From CALAMD01 sp035301345 (GTDB taxonomy: Bacteria; Bacillota; Bacilli; Bacillales; Amphibacillaceae): a DNA stretch of 64,000 bases. Both the position numbers and the translations under genes were made by a program. Position 1 is the first letter of the stretch. The number at the start of each line of letters is the position of its first letter. Positions 26,437 through 35,178 of the stretch are shown here, one piece after another. The notes under the pieces are model-generated. The model did no database searches. It worked only from the letters and a program-made list of their open reading frames with translations, and had not been told where the DNA came from. The DNA lies in contig DATGUM010000037.1 of NCBI GenBank assembly GCA_035301345.1, positions 73,203 to 137,202 on the forward strand, read 5' to 3'.

Positions 26437-26718
26437 CTACGAAGAACTTTGAGCGCTTTCATGTAGAACATTCAGTTGTCTCTCTAAGTTTTCAATTAGT
26501 TCTTTTCCTTCACTTTCGCTGACTAAATCCAACCGAATAGCAAAATCTATTTCTCTAGAAAGTCCAAACATATGCGTATCTAAAACTTCTTCATATAAAG
26601 GACATTGCGGCATCGTTAAATTTTCTATTTGAACTTCGATTAAACGTAAAATTTTATCAGCATCAGCCTTAAGAAGGGCATAGGCTTTTTCACGGTGATC
26701 GATCGTTATCTCTGGCAT
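26437..26718 (-). CDS. ylaN: YlaN family protein (DUF1507)
   Basis: A 93-aa helical protein. The core TMPQCPLYEEVLDTHMFGLSR-EIDFA is almost invariant in the family. YlaN is conditionally essential in B. subtilis and has been linked to iron homeostasis through Fur. I start it at the ATG at 26718, with GGAGGGG 9 nt upstream; a longer in-frame start at 26754 has no such site. It lies upstream of ftsW, as in Bacillus. Confidence 0.93.
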   Translation of the reverse strand: MPEITIDHREKAYALLKADADKILRLIEVQIENLTMPQCPLYEEVLDTHMFGLSREIDFAIRLDLVSESEGKELIENLERQLNVLHESAQSSS

Positions 26719-26850
26719 CACTTTTATCCCCTCCACAAAAAGACCATCTTTCATGCTATTTTATCGTTATAAATTAAAAAAAGCAAATAAATACTTCATA
26801 CAATTTCACCAATTACAATAATATATCGCATGATTTAAAAATGACAAATA

Positions 26851-26890
26851 AAAACGTGCTGAAAAACATCTGTTAGAGTTTTCAGCACGC
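26851..26890 (-). terminator. Terminator after the 85-aa hypothetical gene
   Basis: CGTGCTGAAAA at 26855-26865 pairs perfectly with TTTTCAGCACG at 26879-26889; the minus strand then reads TTTTTA. Confidence 0.85.
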
Positions 26891-26896
26891 TTAATT

Positions 26897-27154
26897 TTAT
26901 TCTTTAGATTTCACTTCATTATAATACTGAACACCATACTGAGAGCCTTCTGAAACCATCTCTGCATTCGCCATATGTTCTGCATCTCGTAATCCTTGTT
27001 GACCAGGAATGCCTACATCATCTATTTCAGAACGTTTTTCATGACAATAGCCATTAATTTTCTTTATGATGTTCGGACAATTTAGTGCCAACATGGCTAA
27101 ACCTGCCCCAACAAAGAGTAATCCTGCAATATTAAATGTTGATGTTCTCACCAT
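26897..27154 (-). CDS. Small membrane-anchored hypothetical protein
   Basis: An 85-aa protein I do not recognise. It has one N-terminal hydrophobic segment (about residues 8-26, FNIAGLLFVGAGLAMLAL) with Cys at 25, a short basic stretch, and a polar tail with a second Cys at 37. It lies between ylaN and ylaI, where B. subtilis has other genes, and is followed by a strong terminator, which supports a real transcript. Function unknown. Confidence 0.6.
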   Translation of the reverse strand: MVRTSTFNIAGLLFVGAGLAMLALNCPNIIKKINGYCHEKRSEIDDVGIPGQQGLRDAEHMANAEMVSEGSQYGVQYYNEVKSKE

Positions 27155-27279
27155 CGTACATGCACCCTTTCTTTGTCGTTAATCACTTATTCCCTCTCTC
27201 ACATAAACAAAACGTCTGAATAAATACCTTTTTATTTTCACATATGATACGATGAAGTCAAAAGCTCCGAGGTGATATT

Positions 27280-27483
27280 ATGCAAACGAAATGTACTTTA
27301 TGTGAACATACAGAAACAATCGACAAACATTCTTTCAAAGCAAAAAGGCTAAGAAATAAGCGGATAAGCTTGTATTTATGTGATGCGTGCGATGAACGAA
27401 TTACAAAACGAACGAATGAACGAATAGAAACAGGTAACTTCAAGCTGTTTAAATGTAAAAACAACAAAAGTATTTTACAATAA
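27280..27483 (+). CDS. ylaI: DUF2197 zinc-ribbon protein YlaI
   Basis: A 67-aa protein with two CxxC pairs (CTLC near residue 5, CDAC near 34) that should bind one zinc. The middle AKRLRNKRI and C-terminal TNERIETGNFKL segments match the YlaI/DUF2197 family, function unknown. GAGGTG precedes the ATG. Its stop codon directly abuts the stop codon of ylaH on the other strand, with no spacer. Confidence 0.88.
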   Translation: MQTKCTLCEHTETIDKHSFKAKRLRNKRISLYLCDACDERITKRTNERIETGNFKLFKCKNNKSILQ

Positions 27484-27774
27484 CTACCGCGATTGACGTT
27501 CTAAATGAAGTCTAAAACGATAAATACCGAGAATAATACAAATAACGACGAGACTTTCGACAATTGGTAATTTTAAAACGGCAAATAAGGTCGTAATAAA
27601 CGTTCCAATAAATAGTAAAACATAAACGAAAAATGATTTTAATAATGAAAGTTCTCGTGCGAAACCAAGTTTATAAGCTATAACTGATAAAATGAAAATT
27701 AAAATAAAGAAATACCAAAATATATTTTTCGTACCAAAATAATGTAACATTAAGTCAAACACTAAACTGCCCAT
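27484..27774 (-). CDS. ylaH: YlaH-like membrane protein
   Basis: A 96-aa protein with three hydrophobic segments (about residues 18-33, 44-62 and 68-84) and a basic C-terminus (RFRLHLERQSR), matching the YlaH-like family of unknown function. It is tail-to-tail with ylaI. In B. subtilis the GTPase gene typA lies just upstream; here suhB comes next instead. Confidence 0.82.
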   Translation of the reverse strand: MGSLVFDLMLHYFGTKNIFWYFFILIFILSVIAYKLGFARELSLLKSFFVYVLLFIGTFITTLFAVLKLPIVESLVVICIILGIYRFRLHLERQSR

Positions 27775-27888
27775 AATAATCCTCCAATTTGTTTGTTACA
27801 AACACACTTAACATGATACTAAAACTTCTTTCATATGACTAGTTTAATCTATATTTGTCTAGCTTTTGTAAAATATGACTAAACGTTA

Positions 27889-27916
27889 AAAAGTGATTCG
27901 TTATCGAATCACTTTT
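27889..27916 (-). terminator. Terminator of suhB
   Basis: AAAAGTGATTCG and CGAATCACTTTT form a 12-bp perfect stem with a 4-nt loop. The hairpin overlaps the suhB stop codon. Confidence 0.85.
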
Positions 27917-28718
27917 TTCCTTTTTTAATATAATCATTAATCAGTTTATTTAAAAGCGATGGGTTACAAGTAACGATCATATTTCTCGTTAATAAATTAA
28001 CTGCTTCACCTACGTTATTCGCTGTCCTACCACCAACTTCATTTACAATAATCATGCCAGCTGCAATATCCCAAGGTGCTAACCTCATAGCAATATACCC
28101 ATCTATAACTCCTTCTGCCACATACGCAAACTCTAAAGCTGCCGAACCATATGTTCTGTTTCCGCGAATATCTTTAACGAGTTGTTGCATAACCTTTTCA
28201 TTAATAAATGAATTTTCACAAAGCCAACGATGATTCATAGCTATTATCGACTCATTTAACGTAACACTCTCATCTAACATCGGTAGCTGTACACCATTTT
28301 TAAAAGCCCCTTCACCGCGGATTGCGTCATACAAGTCATCACGCATGACATCATAAATAAGTCCTATTTCACCAATACCTTCATGATAAATTCCTATAGA
28401 AATAGCAAAGTTTCTTTTTTGGTGTACAAAGTTCATCGTGCCGTCTATCGGATCAATAATCCATACCGTACCCTCTAATGAAATAATCTCATCGCCATAG
28501 CCTTCTTCACCAAATATAAAATGTTCAGAATATTTGTCTTTAATTTTGTTCACGAAAAATCGTTCAATTGCTTTATCCATTTCCGTTACTAAGTCATTTG
28601 GATTTGATTTTGTATCTATTGTCATTGGAGCATCTAAATTTTCTTTAATATATGCGCCTGCTTCATATATCCAACGTTTTGCTGTTTCATATATATCATC
28701 TCGTAAGCTTTCTTTCAT
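27909..28718 (-). CDS. suhB: Inositol monophosphatase family protein
   Basis: Metal-dependent phosphatase of the inositol monophosphatase family (YktC in B. subtilis). The metal sites are visible: GEEGYG, WIIDPIDGTMNFVH and APWDIAAGMIIV. The family removes phosphate from inositol phosphate and related compounds. I use the ATG at 28718 (AAGGGG upstream) for a 269-aa product; the longer frame to 28748 lacks a site. Confidence 0.9.
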   Translation of the reverse strand: MKESLRDDIYETAKRWIYEAGAYIKENLDAPMTIDTKSNPNDLVTEMDKAIERFFVNKIKDKYSEHFIFGEEGYGDEIISLEGTVWIIDPIDGTMNFVHQKRNFAISIGIYHEGIGEIGLIYDVMRDDLYDAIRGEGAFKNGVQLPMLDESVTLNESIIAMNHRWLCENSFINEKVMQQLVKDIRGNRTYGSAALEFAYVAEGVIDGYIAMRLAPWDIAAGMIIVNEVGGRTANNVGEAVNLLTRNMIVTCNPSLLNKLINDYIKKGKK

Positions 28719-28899
28719 ATTAGATTCCCCTTTATTAAAAACAATCATACACTAACTGTTCTCAGCCAAATTTCTACTTTTGTTCAGTTCATGCATTCCT
28801 TTACTCGCATTTAACTATTGTTGTATTGATTAAATAAGTTAACACATTTCACAGAAAATGTCATCGCTCGTATTTATAATTATACATTAATATACGAAG

Positions 28900-28930
28900 A
28901 AAAATGCCGATTAAATTTATCGACATTTTG
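28900..28930 (-). terminator. Terminator after the 66-aa gene
   Basis: On the minus strand AATGTCGAT pairs with ATCGGCATT (one G-T pair) and is followed by TTTCTT, just past the stop of the gene at 28934. Confidence 0.7.
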
Positions 28931-28933
28931 CCT

Positions 28934-29134
28934 TTATTCATGTAATTGGTCTGTACAAATAAGAAATTTACGTCGCAACGTTTCCAATCGACCTTTCGTT
29001 TTCGCCATCTGCACTTCATCATCTACTTGCATAAAGTCGTATAATCGAGCGAGTTCATAATCGATTTCAAGGAGAATCTTCTCTTTCTCTCGCCTTATTT
29101 CTTCTTTTTGAACGATTTCCAAAACATCTCTCAT
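28934..29134 (-). CDS. Small coiled-coil hypothetical protein
   Basis: A 66-aa charged, helical protein (VQKEEIRREKEKILLEID) with one Cys near the C-terminus. I do not recognise a named family, although small helical proteins are found beside suhB in other Bacillus. It has a ribosome-binding site (AGGAAGG) and its own terminator, which supports its being real. Confidence 0.6.
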   Translation of the reverse strand: MRDVLEIVQKEEIRREKEKILLEIDYELARLYDFMQVDDEVQMAKTKGRLETLRRKFLICTDQLHE

Positions 29135-29277
29135 GAATAATACACCTTCCTCTTTGGAAACTTTCTAATAGATTCTTATGACTTTATAGTTGATCATCTT
29201 TACAATTTAGTGAAAGTTTTTATTGCACTAACTACATACTTTATTCCCTCTTTCATATGAATTAATCAATATTTAAT

Positions 29278-29325
29278 AATCCTCTCTTATCAAGCTTCTA
29301 TATAACAAGCTTGTAAGAGAGGATT
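29278..29325 (-). terminator. Terminator of the ureide-utilisation operon
   Basis: AATCCTCTCTTA (29278-29289) pairs perfectly with TAAGAGAGGATT (29314-29325), with a second AAGCTT/AAGCTT stem inside. The T-tract is interrupted, so termination may be imperfect. It lies 15 nt past the hydantoinase stop. Confidence 0.75.
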
Positions 29326-29339
29326 CGTTAATTTACTAT

Positions 29340-30731
29340 TTATTTTTTATTGTACGCTAAACCAAATGGCTTGCGTTCTTTAAACTCTCCATCACCTAGT
29401 TTTCCTATATACTTTGATCCCTTAACAATATGCTTTCCTCTTAACAAAACATCCGTAACCTTACCAATTGTTTCGAAACCCTCAAACATATCGTAATCTG
29501 TTCCTTGGTGTGACGTTTCATGTGTAATTGTTTGCTCAGTATCAGGATTAAAAATAACAATATCTGCATCACTGCCGACAGCAATTGTTCCTTTTTCTGG
29601 AAATAATCCATTTACTTTAGCAGGGTTAGTAGAAACTAAATCAACTAATTTATTTAATGATATCTTATCTTCATGTACCCCATACGTATACAATAGTGGA
29701 AATCTATGTTCAATCCCATTTCCACCATTAGGTATTTTTGTAAAATCACTCTTACCTCTTTCTTTTTGTTTTTCAAAAAAGAAAGAACAATGATCTGAAC
29801 CAATTGCCTGAATAGTTTCATCTTTTAAGGCATTCCATAAATACTCGAAATTTTTTTCATCTCTTAATGGTGGAGAACACACATATTTAGCCCCTTCAAA
29901 ATTTTCTCTCTTCAGTTCCTCAGTAGATAAAAAGAGATAATGAGGACAAGTTTCTGAATAAACGGGTAGCCCTTTCGCTTTCGCATCTCTTATAACTTGG
30001 GCAGGCTCCTCCCCACTAACATGTACAATAAAAATAGGGGCCTGTGCTGCTTCAGCTAATAAAATAGCTCTATTAGTAGCCTCTGTTTCTAGTTCCATCG
30101 GCCTGCTAACTGCATGAAAATATGGATCAACTTGTCCGTTCTCAAGGCACTTTTTCTGTAAAGCCTCAATTACAGACCCATTCTCTGCGTGCACCATAAC
30201 AAGTGCCCCAACCTCTTTTGATTTCTCTAATGTTAAAAACAAAGTTTCATCATCAGCCATCAGATCGTTTGCGTAAGCCATGAAGATTTTTAAAGTTGGA
30301 ACGCCATACTCTACCAAAGAAGGTATTTCATGAATAACATCTTCTCTTAAGTCAGTAACTCCTATATGAAAACTATAATCTACTGCCGACTGACCTTTTG
30401 CTGTTTCTTGCCATTCTTTGACACCATTAATTAGCGTATCTCCTTTTGTTTGCAAAGCAAAATCTATAATAGTAGTTGTTCCTCCCATTGCTGAAGCGAT
30501 ACTTTCTGTCTTCCAAGGAGCTGTTTGCTCTCCACCGAAAACGCTTTCAATATGAGTGTGTTCATCTACAAATCCGGGTAATACATATTTTCCTTGCGCA
30601 TCAATAATAGTAGCATCTTTAGCTTCTATACTTTTGCCAATTTGCTCAATTTTTCCATCTACAACTAAAATATCTGCATCATATGAGTCTGTACTAGTAA
30701 CAACTTTACCATTCTTAATTATTGACCTCAT
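29340..30731 (-). CDS. Dihydropyrimidinase / D-hydantoinase family cyclic amidohydrolase
   Basis: Opens cyclic ureides such as 5,6-dihydropyrimidines or hydantoins to N-carbamoyl acids. A 463-aa TIM-barrel metal hydrolase with H58 and H60 of HTH, the carboxylated lysine K148 (PTLKIFMAY), VHAENG, IVHVSGEEPA and the final metal Asp in IGSDHC. It is the last gene of permease-amidohydrolase-hydantoinase, 12 nt after its neighbour, with GAGGAG before its ATG. Exact substrate cannot be read from sequence; allantoinase is a related alternative but less like this protein. Confidence 0.88.
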   Translation of the reverse strand: MRSIIKNGKVVTSTDSYDADILVVDGKIEQIGKSIEAKDATIIDAQGKYVLPGFVDEHTHIESVFGGEQTAPWKTESIASAMGGTTTIIDFALQTKGDTLINGVKEWQETAKGQSAVDYSFHIGVTDLREDVIHEIPSLVEYGVPTLKIFMAYANDLMADDETLFLTLEKSKEVGALVMVHAENGSVIEALQKKCLENGQVDPYFHAVSRPMELETEATNRAILLAEAAQAPIFIVHVSGEEPAQVIRDAKAKGLPVYSETCPHYLFLSTEELKRENFEGAKYVCSPPLRDEKNFEYLWNALKDETIQAIGSDHCSFFFEKQKERGKSDFTKIPNGGNGIEHRFPLLYTYGVHEDKISLNKLVDLVSTNPAKVNGLFPEKGTIAVGSDADIVIFNPDTEQTITHETSHQGTDYDMFEGFETIGKVTDVLLRGKHIVKGSKYIGKLGDGEFKERKPFGLAYNKK

Positions 30732-30743
30732 AATTACACTCCT

Positions 30744-31979
30744 CTATTTAATAGTTATTTTTTTGAAATACTCGCCTAACAACTCTATCCCTTTAGCTAT
30801 ATAATATGTTGAAGTAAATTCTTCTGGAGCATGACTGATTCCCTTTGTGCTAGGGATAAAAATAAGGTTAGTATTAACTTTACTAGACATAATCAATGCA
30901 TCATGATAAGCACCACTATGCATAATATGATAAGTAAGTCCAAGTGATTCTGAACAATGTTTTATTAGTTCTATATTTGCATTATTCATTTTTTCTGGAA
31001 TATCATTTGCCTTTATCTCCCATTTGTAGGTCAAACCCCGTTTCTTTATAAGTTTTTCTACTTCAACTTTTAATTGATTAACAATACGTTCTTTCTTTTC
31101 AACTTTTATATCTCGAATATCAATTGATAATTCAACTTGATGTGCTATAACATTACTTGTGCTAGGAGTTAACTTTAAATGCCCAACGGTTCCAACGCTA
31201 GTCTCACTCATTCTTTTTGTTAATTTTTCCACTATCAGTACAATTTCTGCAGCAGCAGGTACTGGATCTTTCCTTATCTCCATAGGTGTACTACCAGCAT
31301 GCCGTTGTTCTCCAGTAATTGTTAAACTAATCTCAGTTGGTGCTGAAATAATATTCACAATACCTATCGGCTTTTCAACTTCTTCAAGTACAGGTCCCTG
31401 TTCAATATGAAGCTCTATAAAAGTCTTTACTTTTTTAGGGTTCAACTGTTCATTTATAATTTTCTTAAAATCTTTACCCAGACTCTGCAAAACATCAGAT
31501 AGTGTTTGTCCATTTTCATCTTGCCAATCATTAGCCTCTTCTTCCGTTACCATTCCTGTCAGTGCCCTGCTACCAAGACAGCCCACTCCAAACTTTGTCG
31601 GCTCTTCAGCTACAAATACGACAATAACTATATCTCGTTCAGGCTTATAATTATTTGCCTGTAATAATCGAATGGCTTCAATCGCAGAGATGACTCCTAC
31701 AACCCCATCATATTTCCCACCATTGATAGGAGCATCAACATGTGAACCAGTCCAAACTTGAGAAAGTTCAGAATTCTTTCCTCTCCACGTTCCAAAAATA
31801 TTACCAAGTTCATCTTCTCTTACTTCCAATGATAACTTTTTCATTTCTTTTTTCAAATAGTTTTTCGCTTTTTTATCTTCTTCTGAGTATACAACTCGAG
31901 TAACACCATTCTCAGGGGTGGATGTAAATTTCGATAATTGAGCAATATGTTCTTCAATACGGTGTGATAATACATTCAT
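30744..31979 (-). CDS. M20-family amidohydrolase (N-carbamoyl-amino acid hydrolase / beta-ureidopropionase / allantoate amidohydrolase)
   Basis: Zinc enzyme that cleaves the carbamoyl group from the ring-opened product. The 411-aa protein shows the metal site TGSHVD (H80), GGKYDGVVG (D91), FVAEEPTKFG and ELHIEQGPVLE, and a dimerisation domain with RHAGSTPM. In hydantoin or pyrimidine breakdown it yields an amino acid, CO2 and ammonia. The three substrate classes are not separable by eye. It sits between the permease and the ring-opening enzyme, so the two enzymes likely act in sequence. Confidence 0.85.
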   Translation of the reverse strand: MNVLSHRIEEHIAQLSKFTSTPENGVTRVVYSEEDKKAKNYLKKEMKKLSLEVREDELGNIFGTWRGKNSELSQVWTGSHVDAPINGGKYDGVVGVISAIEAIRLLQANNYKPERDIVIVVFVAEEPTKFGVGCLGSRALTGMVTEEEANDWQDENGQTLSDVLQSLGKDFKKIINEQLNPKKVKTFIELHIEQGPVLEEVEKPIGIVNIISAPTEISLTITGEQRHAGSTPMEIRKDPVPAAAEIVLIVEKLTKRMSETSVGTVGHLKLTPSTSNVIAHQVELSIDIRDIKVEKKERIVNQLKVEVEKLIKKRGLTYKWEIKANDIPEKMNNANIELIKHCSESLGLTYHIMHSGAYHDALIMSSKVNTNLIFIPSTKGISHAPEEFTSTYYIAKGIELLGEYFKKITIK

Positions 31980-32041
31980 TACATTAACCTCACATTCTTT
32001 TTGTCATTATATATCTTCTCCATGAACAAACTCTTATTGAT

Positions 32042-33460
32042 CTATTTACTTTCCTGATCAATAACCCAATCCCTTCCTACAGTTGTACCTAAGTACTCAT
32101 CAGAATAATTCGAATCCAACTCGATTTGTGGGTGTCTCTTTAAATACCAAGTTTTCATTAAGAAATAATATCCAATTAACCCTATAGGAAACCCTATAAT
32201 ATACATATAGTCTACAAATATGACTGAAAGACCTCCTGCTATAATCCAAGTAATCATACCAGCCCAATTGACACCGTTGTCATAGCGAAATTGACCGTCA
32301 TGAGCATATAAATCTTTTACATTTAAACGTCGCTTCCGGATAAGATAATAGTCAGCAATAATAATCCCAGCAACAGGTGATAACACAGCTCCTAAATATC
32401 CTAAAAATATCGTTAATTGATCAAGTATTGCCCATGGTTGAATTAATGTTCCAACAATCCCTGTTAAAATAAGTCCTCCAACATAGGGTAATTTAAATTT
32501 AGCACCAGCATTAACGTACGTTAATGCTGCAGGTATTAAATTAGCTGGTGGGTTTGTTGACCACTGTGCAAGAATTACCATTACAAGTAATACAAGCATA
32601 ATAATTCCCGTTGACGTCTCCTGTATTACTTCAATAGGATTCCATAACCCTGTAGCTAACACACTCACAGCTCCTATAATTCCTATAAATGTTTGTACAA
32701 ATGGCAGCGAAGTTATATGTGGGAAAAAATTATTTATATTTCTCTTAAACCAATTCCTTTCATTTTGAGGAGCTTTTACGTATCTCGTAATATTCGGTAT
32801 ATCAATTGCGACAGCTGCCCAGAATCCCATATTAGCAATCATGATTAGAAGCCAATTTGTACTATTTGTTGAGCCCGAATAAGATAACAAATCTATTCCT
32901 TTATCTCCAGATAAACTTACCATATCAAAGAAAATCCAAAGTGCTATTACCATAATAATAGGAGCTGCAATTACTGCTAATCTATCAACAGCTTTAATTC
33001 CTAAAGCAGTATTAATAATTTGAACTGCAGCAAAAATAAAGTACCATGTTAACCATGAATCAAAGCCTGTTAATGCGCTTACAATATAATTTATAGCTAT
33101 TGCACCTAAATAAGTTAAAATTCCAAACCATATAGATGCAACAATTCCTCTCGTGACAGCTGGCAAGTGAACGCCAATAATCCCAAATGGTGCCCTTAGA
33201 TATCCAGCAAATGATAATCCATGTTCTATTCCAATATCTCCACTTAAACTACTTACAATTGCAATAATTAAATTTGCAACAAAAATTGCTATTGCTACTG
33301 TAAATAATGACATAGAATCAATTCCATTTGCTCCTATTTGAAAAGTTGCAATCATTACCGCCATACCTACCCAAATGTTAAAAAAACCATAGCCAGAAAT
33401 CACTTTGTCTTTTGATGTTGTTGGCAACATATCTTTTGACATTAAAGTCTTATTTCTCAT
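32042..33460 (-). CDS. NCS1-family permease (hydantoin/allantoin/cytosine type)
   Basis: A 472-aa sodium- or proton-coupled transporter with 12 predicted helices. NCS1 features include GFFNIWVGMAV near helix 1, ASIWFGILTYLGA in helix 3, ANMGFWAAVAIDIPNITRYVK in helix 6 and the ADYYLIRKRRLNVKDLY loop. It matches Mhp1 (hydantoin) and PucI (allantoin) in general layout. AAGGGGG precedes the ATG. It is the first gene of the operon, directly behind a sigma-54 promoter, and so likely imports the inducing ureide. Confidence 0.9.
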   Translation of the reverse strand: MRNKTLMSKDMLPTTSKDKVISGYGFFNIWVGMAVMIATFQIGANGIDSMSLFTVAIAIFVANLIIAIVSSLSGDIGIEHGLSFAGYLRAPFGIIGVHLPAVTRGIVASIWFGILTYLGAIAINYIVSALTGFDSWLTWYFIFAAVQIINTALGIKAVDRLAVIAAPIIMVIALWIFFDMVSLSGDKGIDLLSYSGSTNSTNWLLIMIANMGFWAAVAIDIPNITRYVKAPQNERNWFKRNINNFFPHITSLPFVQTFIGIIGAVSVLATGLWNPIEVIQETSTGIIMLVLLVMVILAQWSTNPPANLIPAALTYVNAGAKFKLPYVGGLILTGIVGTLIQPWAILDQLTIFLGYLGAVLSPVAGIIIADYYLIRKRRLNVKDLYAHDGQFRYDNGVNWAGMITWIIAGGLSVIFVDYMYIIGFPIGLIGYYFLMKTWYLKRHPQIELDSNYSDEYLGTTVGRDWVIDQESK

Positions 33461-33534
33461 GTGTTTTCCCCCTTAAATTATCCTTACACTTACTAATTAT
33501 TCAATACCAGATTTCCTCCCTTCAATTTTATACA

Positions 33535-33550
33535 AGCAAAAATCATGCCA
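33535..33550 (-). promoter_or_regulatory. Sigma-54 (SigL) promoter of the permease operon
   Basis: On the minus strand TGGCAT-N5-TTGCT matches the consensus TGGCAC-N5-TTGCA at the key GG and GC with correct spacing. The predicted start lies near 33523, about 60 nt before the permease ATG. The upstream neighbour encodes a sigma-54 activator, which strongly supports the call. Confidence 0.8.
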
Positions 33551-33551
33551 A

Positions 33552-33595
33552 CTTAACAAATCCTTAAATGACGCCTCATTTAAGGATTTGTTAAG
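33552..33595. repeat. Perfect 20-bp inverted repeat next to the sigma-54 promoter
   Basis: Arms at 33552-33571 and 33576-33595 are perfect reverse complements, separated by CGCC. The left arm begins CTTAACAAATCC. It ends 1 bp upstream of the -24 element. No T-run follows on either strand, so it is not an ordinary terminator. It may be a binding site for the activator or a repressor, or a structure protecting the region. Activator sites are usually farther upstream. Confidence 0.8.
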
Positions 33596-33642
33596 TAGAT
33601 TCTTTAATATTTTTAATGTTTAAATGCATAACAATTATGCAA

Positions 33643-33686
33643 TAACGCATAGAACCCTCTAATACAATAGAAGGCTCTATGCGTTA
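33643..33686 (-). terminator. Hairpin at the end of the sigma-54 activator gene
   Basis: TAACGCATAGA (33643-33653) pairs perfectly with TCTATGCGTTA (33676-33686), extended inside by CC/GG pairs; the stop codon lies within one arm. The T-tract is poor, so termination may be incomplete. Confidence 0.6.
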
Positions 33687-35105
33687 TTTATATTTATTAA
33701 ATTTTCTACTTATTGTTGATTGATTAACTTCTAATACTTTTGCAATCTCTGTAGTAGAACTATATTTTTCTCTGGCTAAAGACAGTAATTGCTTTTCAGC
33801 TAACTCTAAACACTTTTTAAGGGGTATAATCTTATTTACTTTTACTGATTCTTCATTTATCGAACATTTATGAAATTCCTCAGGAAGTAGATCGGATGAA
33901 ATTTTTCTCTCATCAGAAGTAACTACAAGTCTTTCAACTATATTTTGTAATTCGCGAACATTTCCTGGCCAATCATATGATTGAAAGGCATGAAGTATTT
34001 GAGGAGAAAACCTTCTGTCCGTAGTATGAGTTTCATTAAAATATTCAATAAAGTGGTTAGCTAATAATAATATATCTTCAGGGCGTTTACGAAGAGGAGG
34101 TATATTAATCGGTATAACATTTAATCGATAATATAAATCTTCTCTAAACCTACCTTTAGCAACTTCCTTTTTTAAATCAGTATTTGTCGCAGTAATAATT
34201 CGCGCATCCACACTAATAGATCTCGTACCTCCAATACGCATCACTTCTTTTTCTTGCAAAACTCTTAATAACTTCACTTGTAGAGATAAAGGCATATCAG
34301 CAATTTCATCTAAAAATAATGTTCCATTATCAGCTAATTCAAATAAACCTGCTTTTCCTTTATTATTAGCACCTGTAAACGCCCCCTTCTCATAGCCAAA
34401 CAGTTCAGATTCGAGAAGATTTTCGGGAATAGCCCCACAATTAATTTTCAAAAAAGCGTTTTCAGCTCTTGAACTGTTTTTGTGAATAAAGTTGGTTATA
34501 ACTTCTTTACCAACACCAGATTCACCCAAAATTAAAATTGTAGAATCAACAGTTGCTACTCGTTTAGCTAATTGAATAACCTTTTCCATTTGTGCATTGT
34601 TTGTTATAGTTTTTTGCTCAGTTTCTTTCTTTCTTAAAGATTTTAATTCTTCTTTATACCCTTCTATTATTTTACGCATTTCTTCCATTTCAGATTTTAT
34701 TTTACTTACTTGTGTAACGTTTCGTGAAGCATTTATAACACGAATAATGTTTCCTTTATTATCCTTTATAGGAATCCCTGTTACCATCAAACGTATACCA
34801 GATGCGGTAGTTTGAATTCTTGATATCTTTTCTCCTGTTTCTAAAACTAGACGTGTAACTGAGGTGGAGTAAACACCTTCTTCCTCTAAATCATAGACAT
34901 TTTTCCCAACAAGCTCACTCTCTTTTTTTCCATATAAATGCTCACTTAGGGGAGTTACACGAAGTGTTTTACCTTTAGCATCTGATACATAAATAACATC
35001 ATATGATGAATCAAACATATCTACTAAATCCATAATAAGTTGATCAGAATATAAATAATTAGATAGCTGATTAGAATTATTTTCTTGACTTTTATTTGTC
35101 ATCAA
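33684..35105 (-). CDS. PAS-domain sigma-54-dependent transcriptional activator
   Basis: A 473-aa enhancer-binding protein. The N-terminal PAS sensor (about residues 25-140) is followed by a coiled-coil linker (about 143-165) and the AAA+ domain with Walker A GESGVGKE, GAFTGA (contacts sigma-54), Walker B-like LFLDEI and ESELFGYEKGAF. A Fis-type helix-turn-helix closes the protein (STTEIAKVLEVNQSTISRKF). It lies upstream of the ureide genes on the same strand and likely senses their substrate or a product. No phosphoacceptor receiver domain is present. Its AT-richness matches the neighbours. Confidence 0.93.
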   Translation of the reverse strand: MMTNKSQENNSNQLSNYLYSDQLIMDLVDMFDSSYDVIYVSDAKGKTLRVTPLSEHLYGKKESELVGKNVYDLEEEGVYSTSVTRLVLETGEKISRIQTTASGIRLMVTGIPIKDNKGNIIRVINASRNVTQVSKIKSEMEEMRKIIEGYKEELKSLRKKETEQKTITNNAQMEKVIQLAKRVATVDSTILILGESGVGKEVITNFIHKNSSRAENAFLKINCGAIPENLLESELFGYEKGAFTGANNKGKAGLFELADNGTLFLDEIADMPLSLQVKLLRVLQEKEVMRIGGTRSISVDARIITATNTDLKKEVAKGRFREDLYYRLNVIPINIPPLRKRPEDILLLANHFIEYFNETHTTDRRFSPQILHAFQSYDWPGNVRELQNIVERLVVTSDERKISSDLLPEEFHKCSINEESVKVNKIIPLKKCLELAEKQLLSLAREKYSSTTEIAKVLEVNQSTISRKFNKYK

Positions 35106-35178
35106 TATTCTACACCTTTCTCTTGCACCTGAATGTACACCTAAGAGAATACTCCTTAATAAAATAATTTGTTAACAT

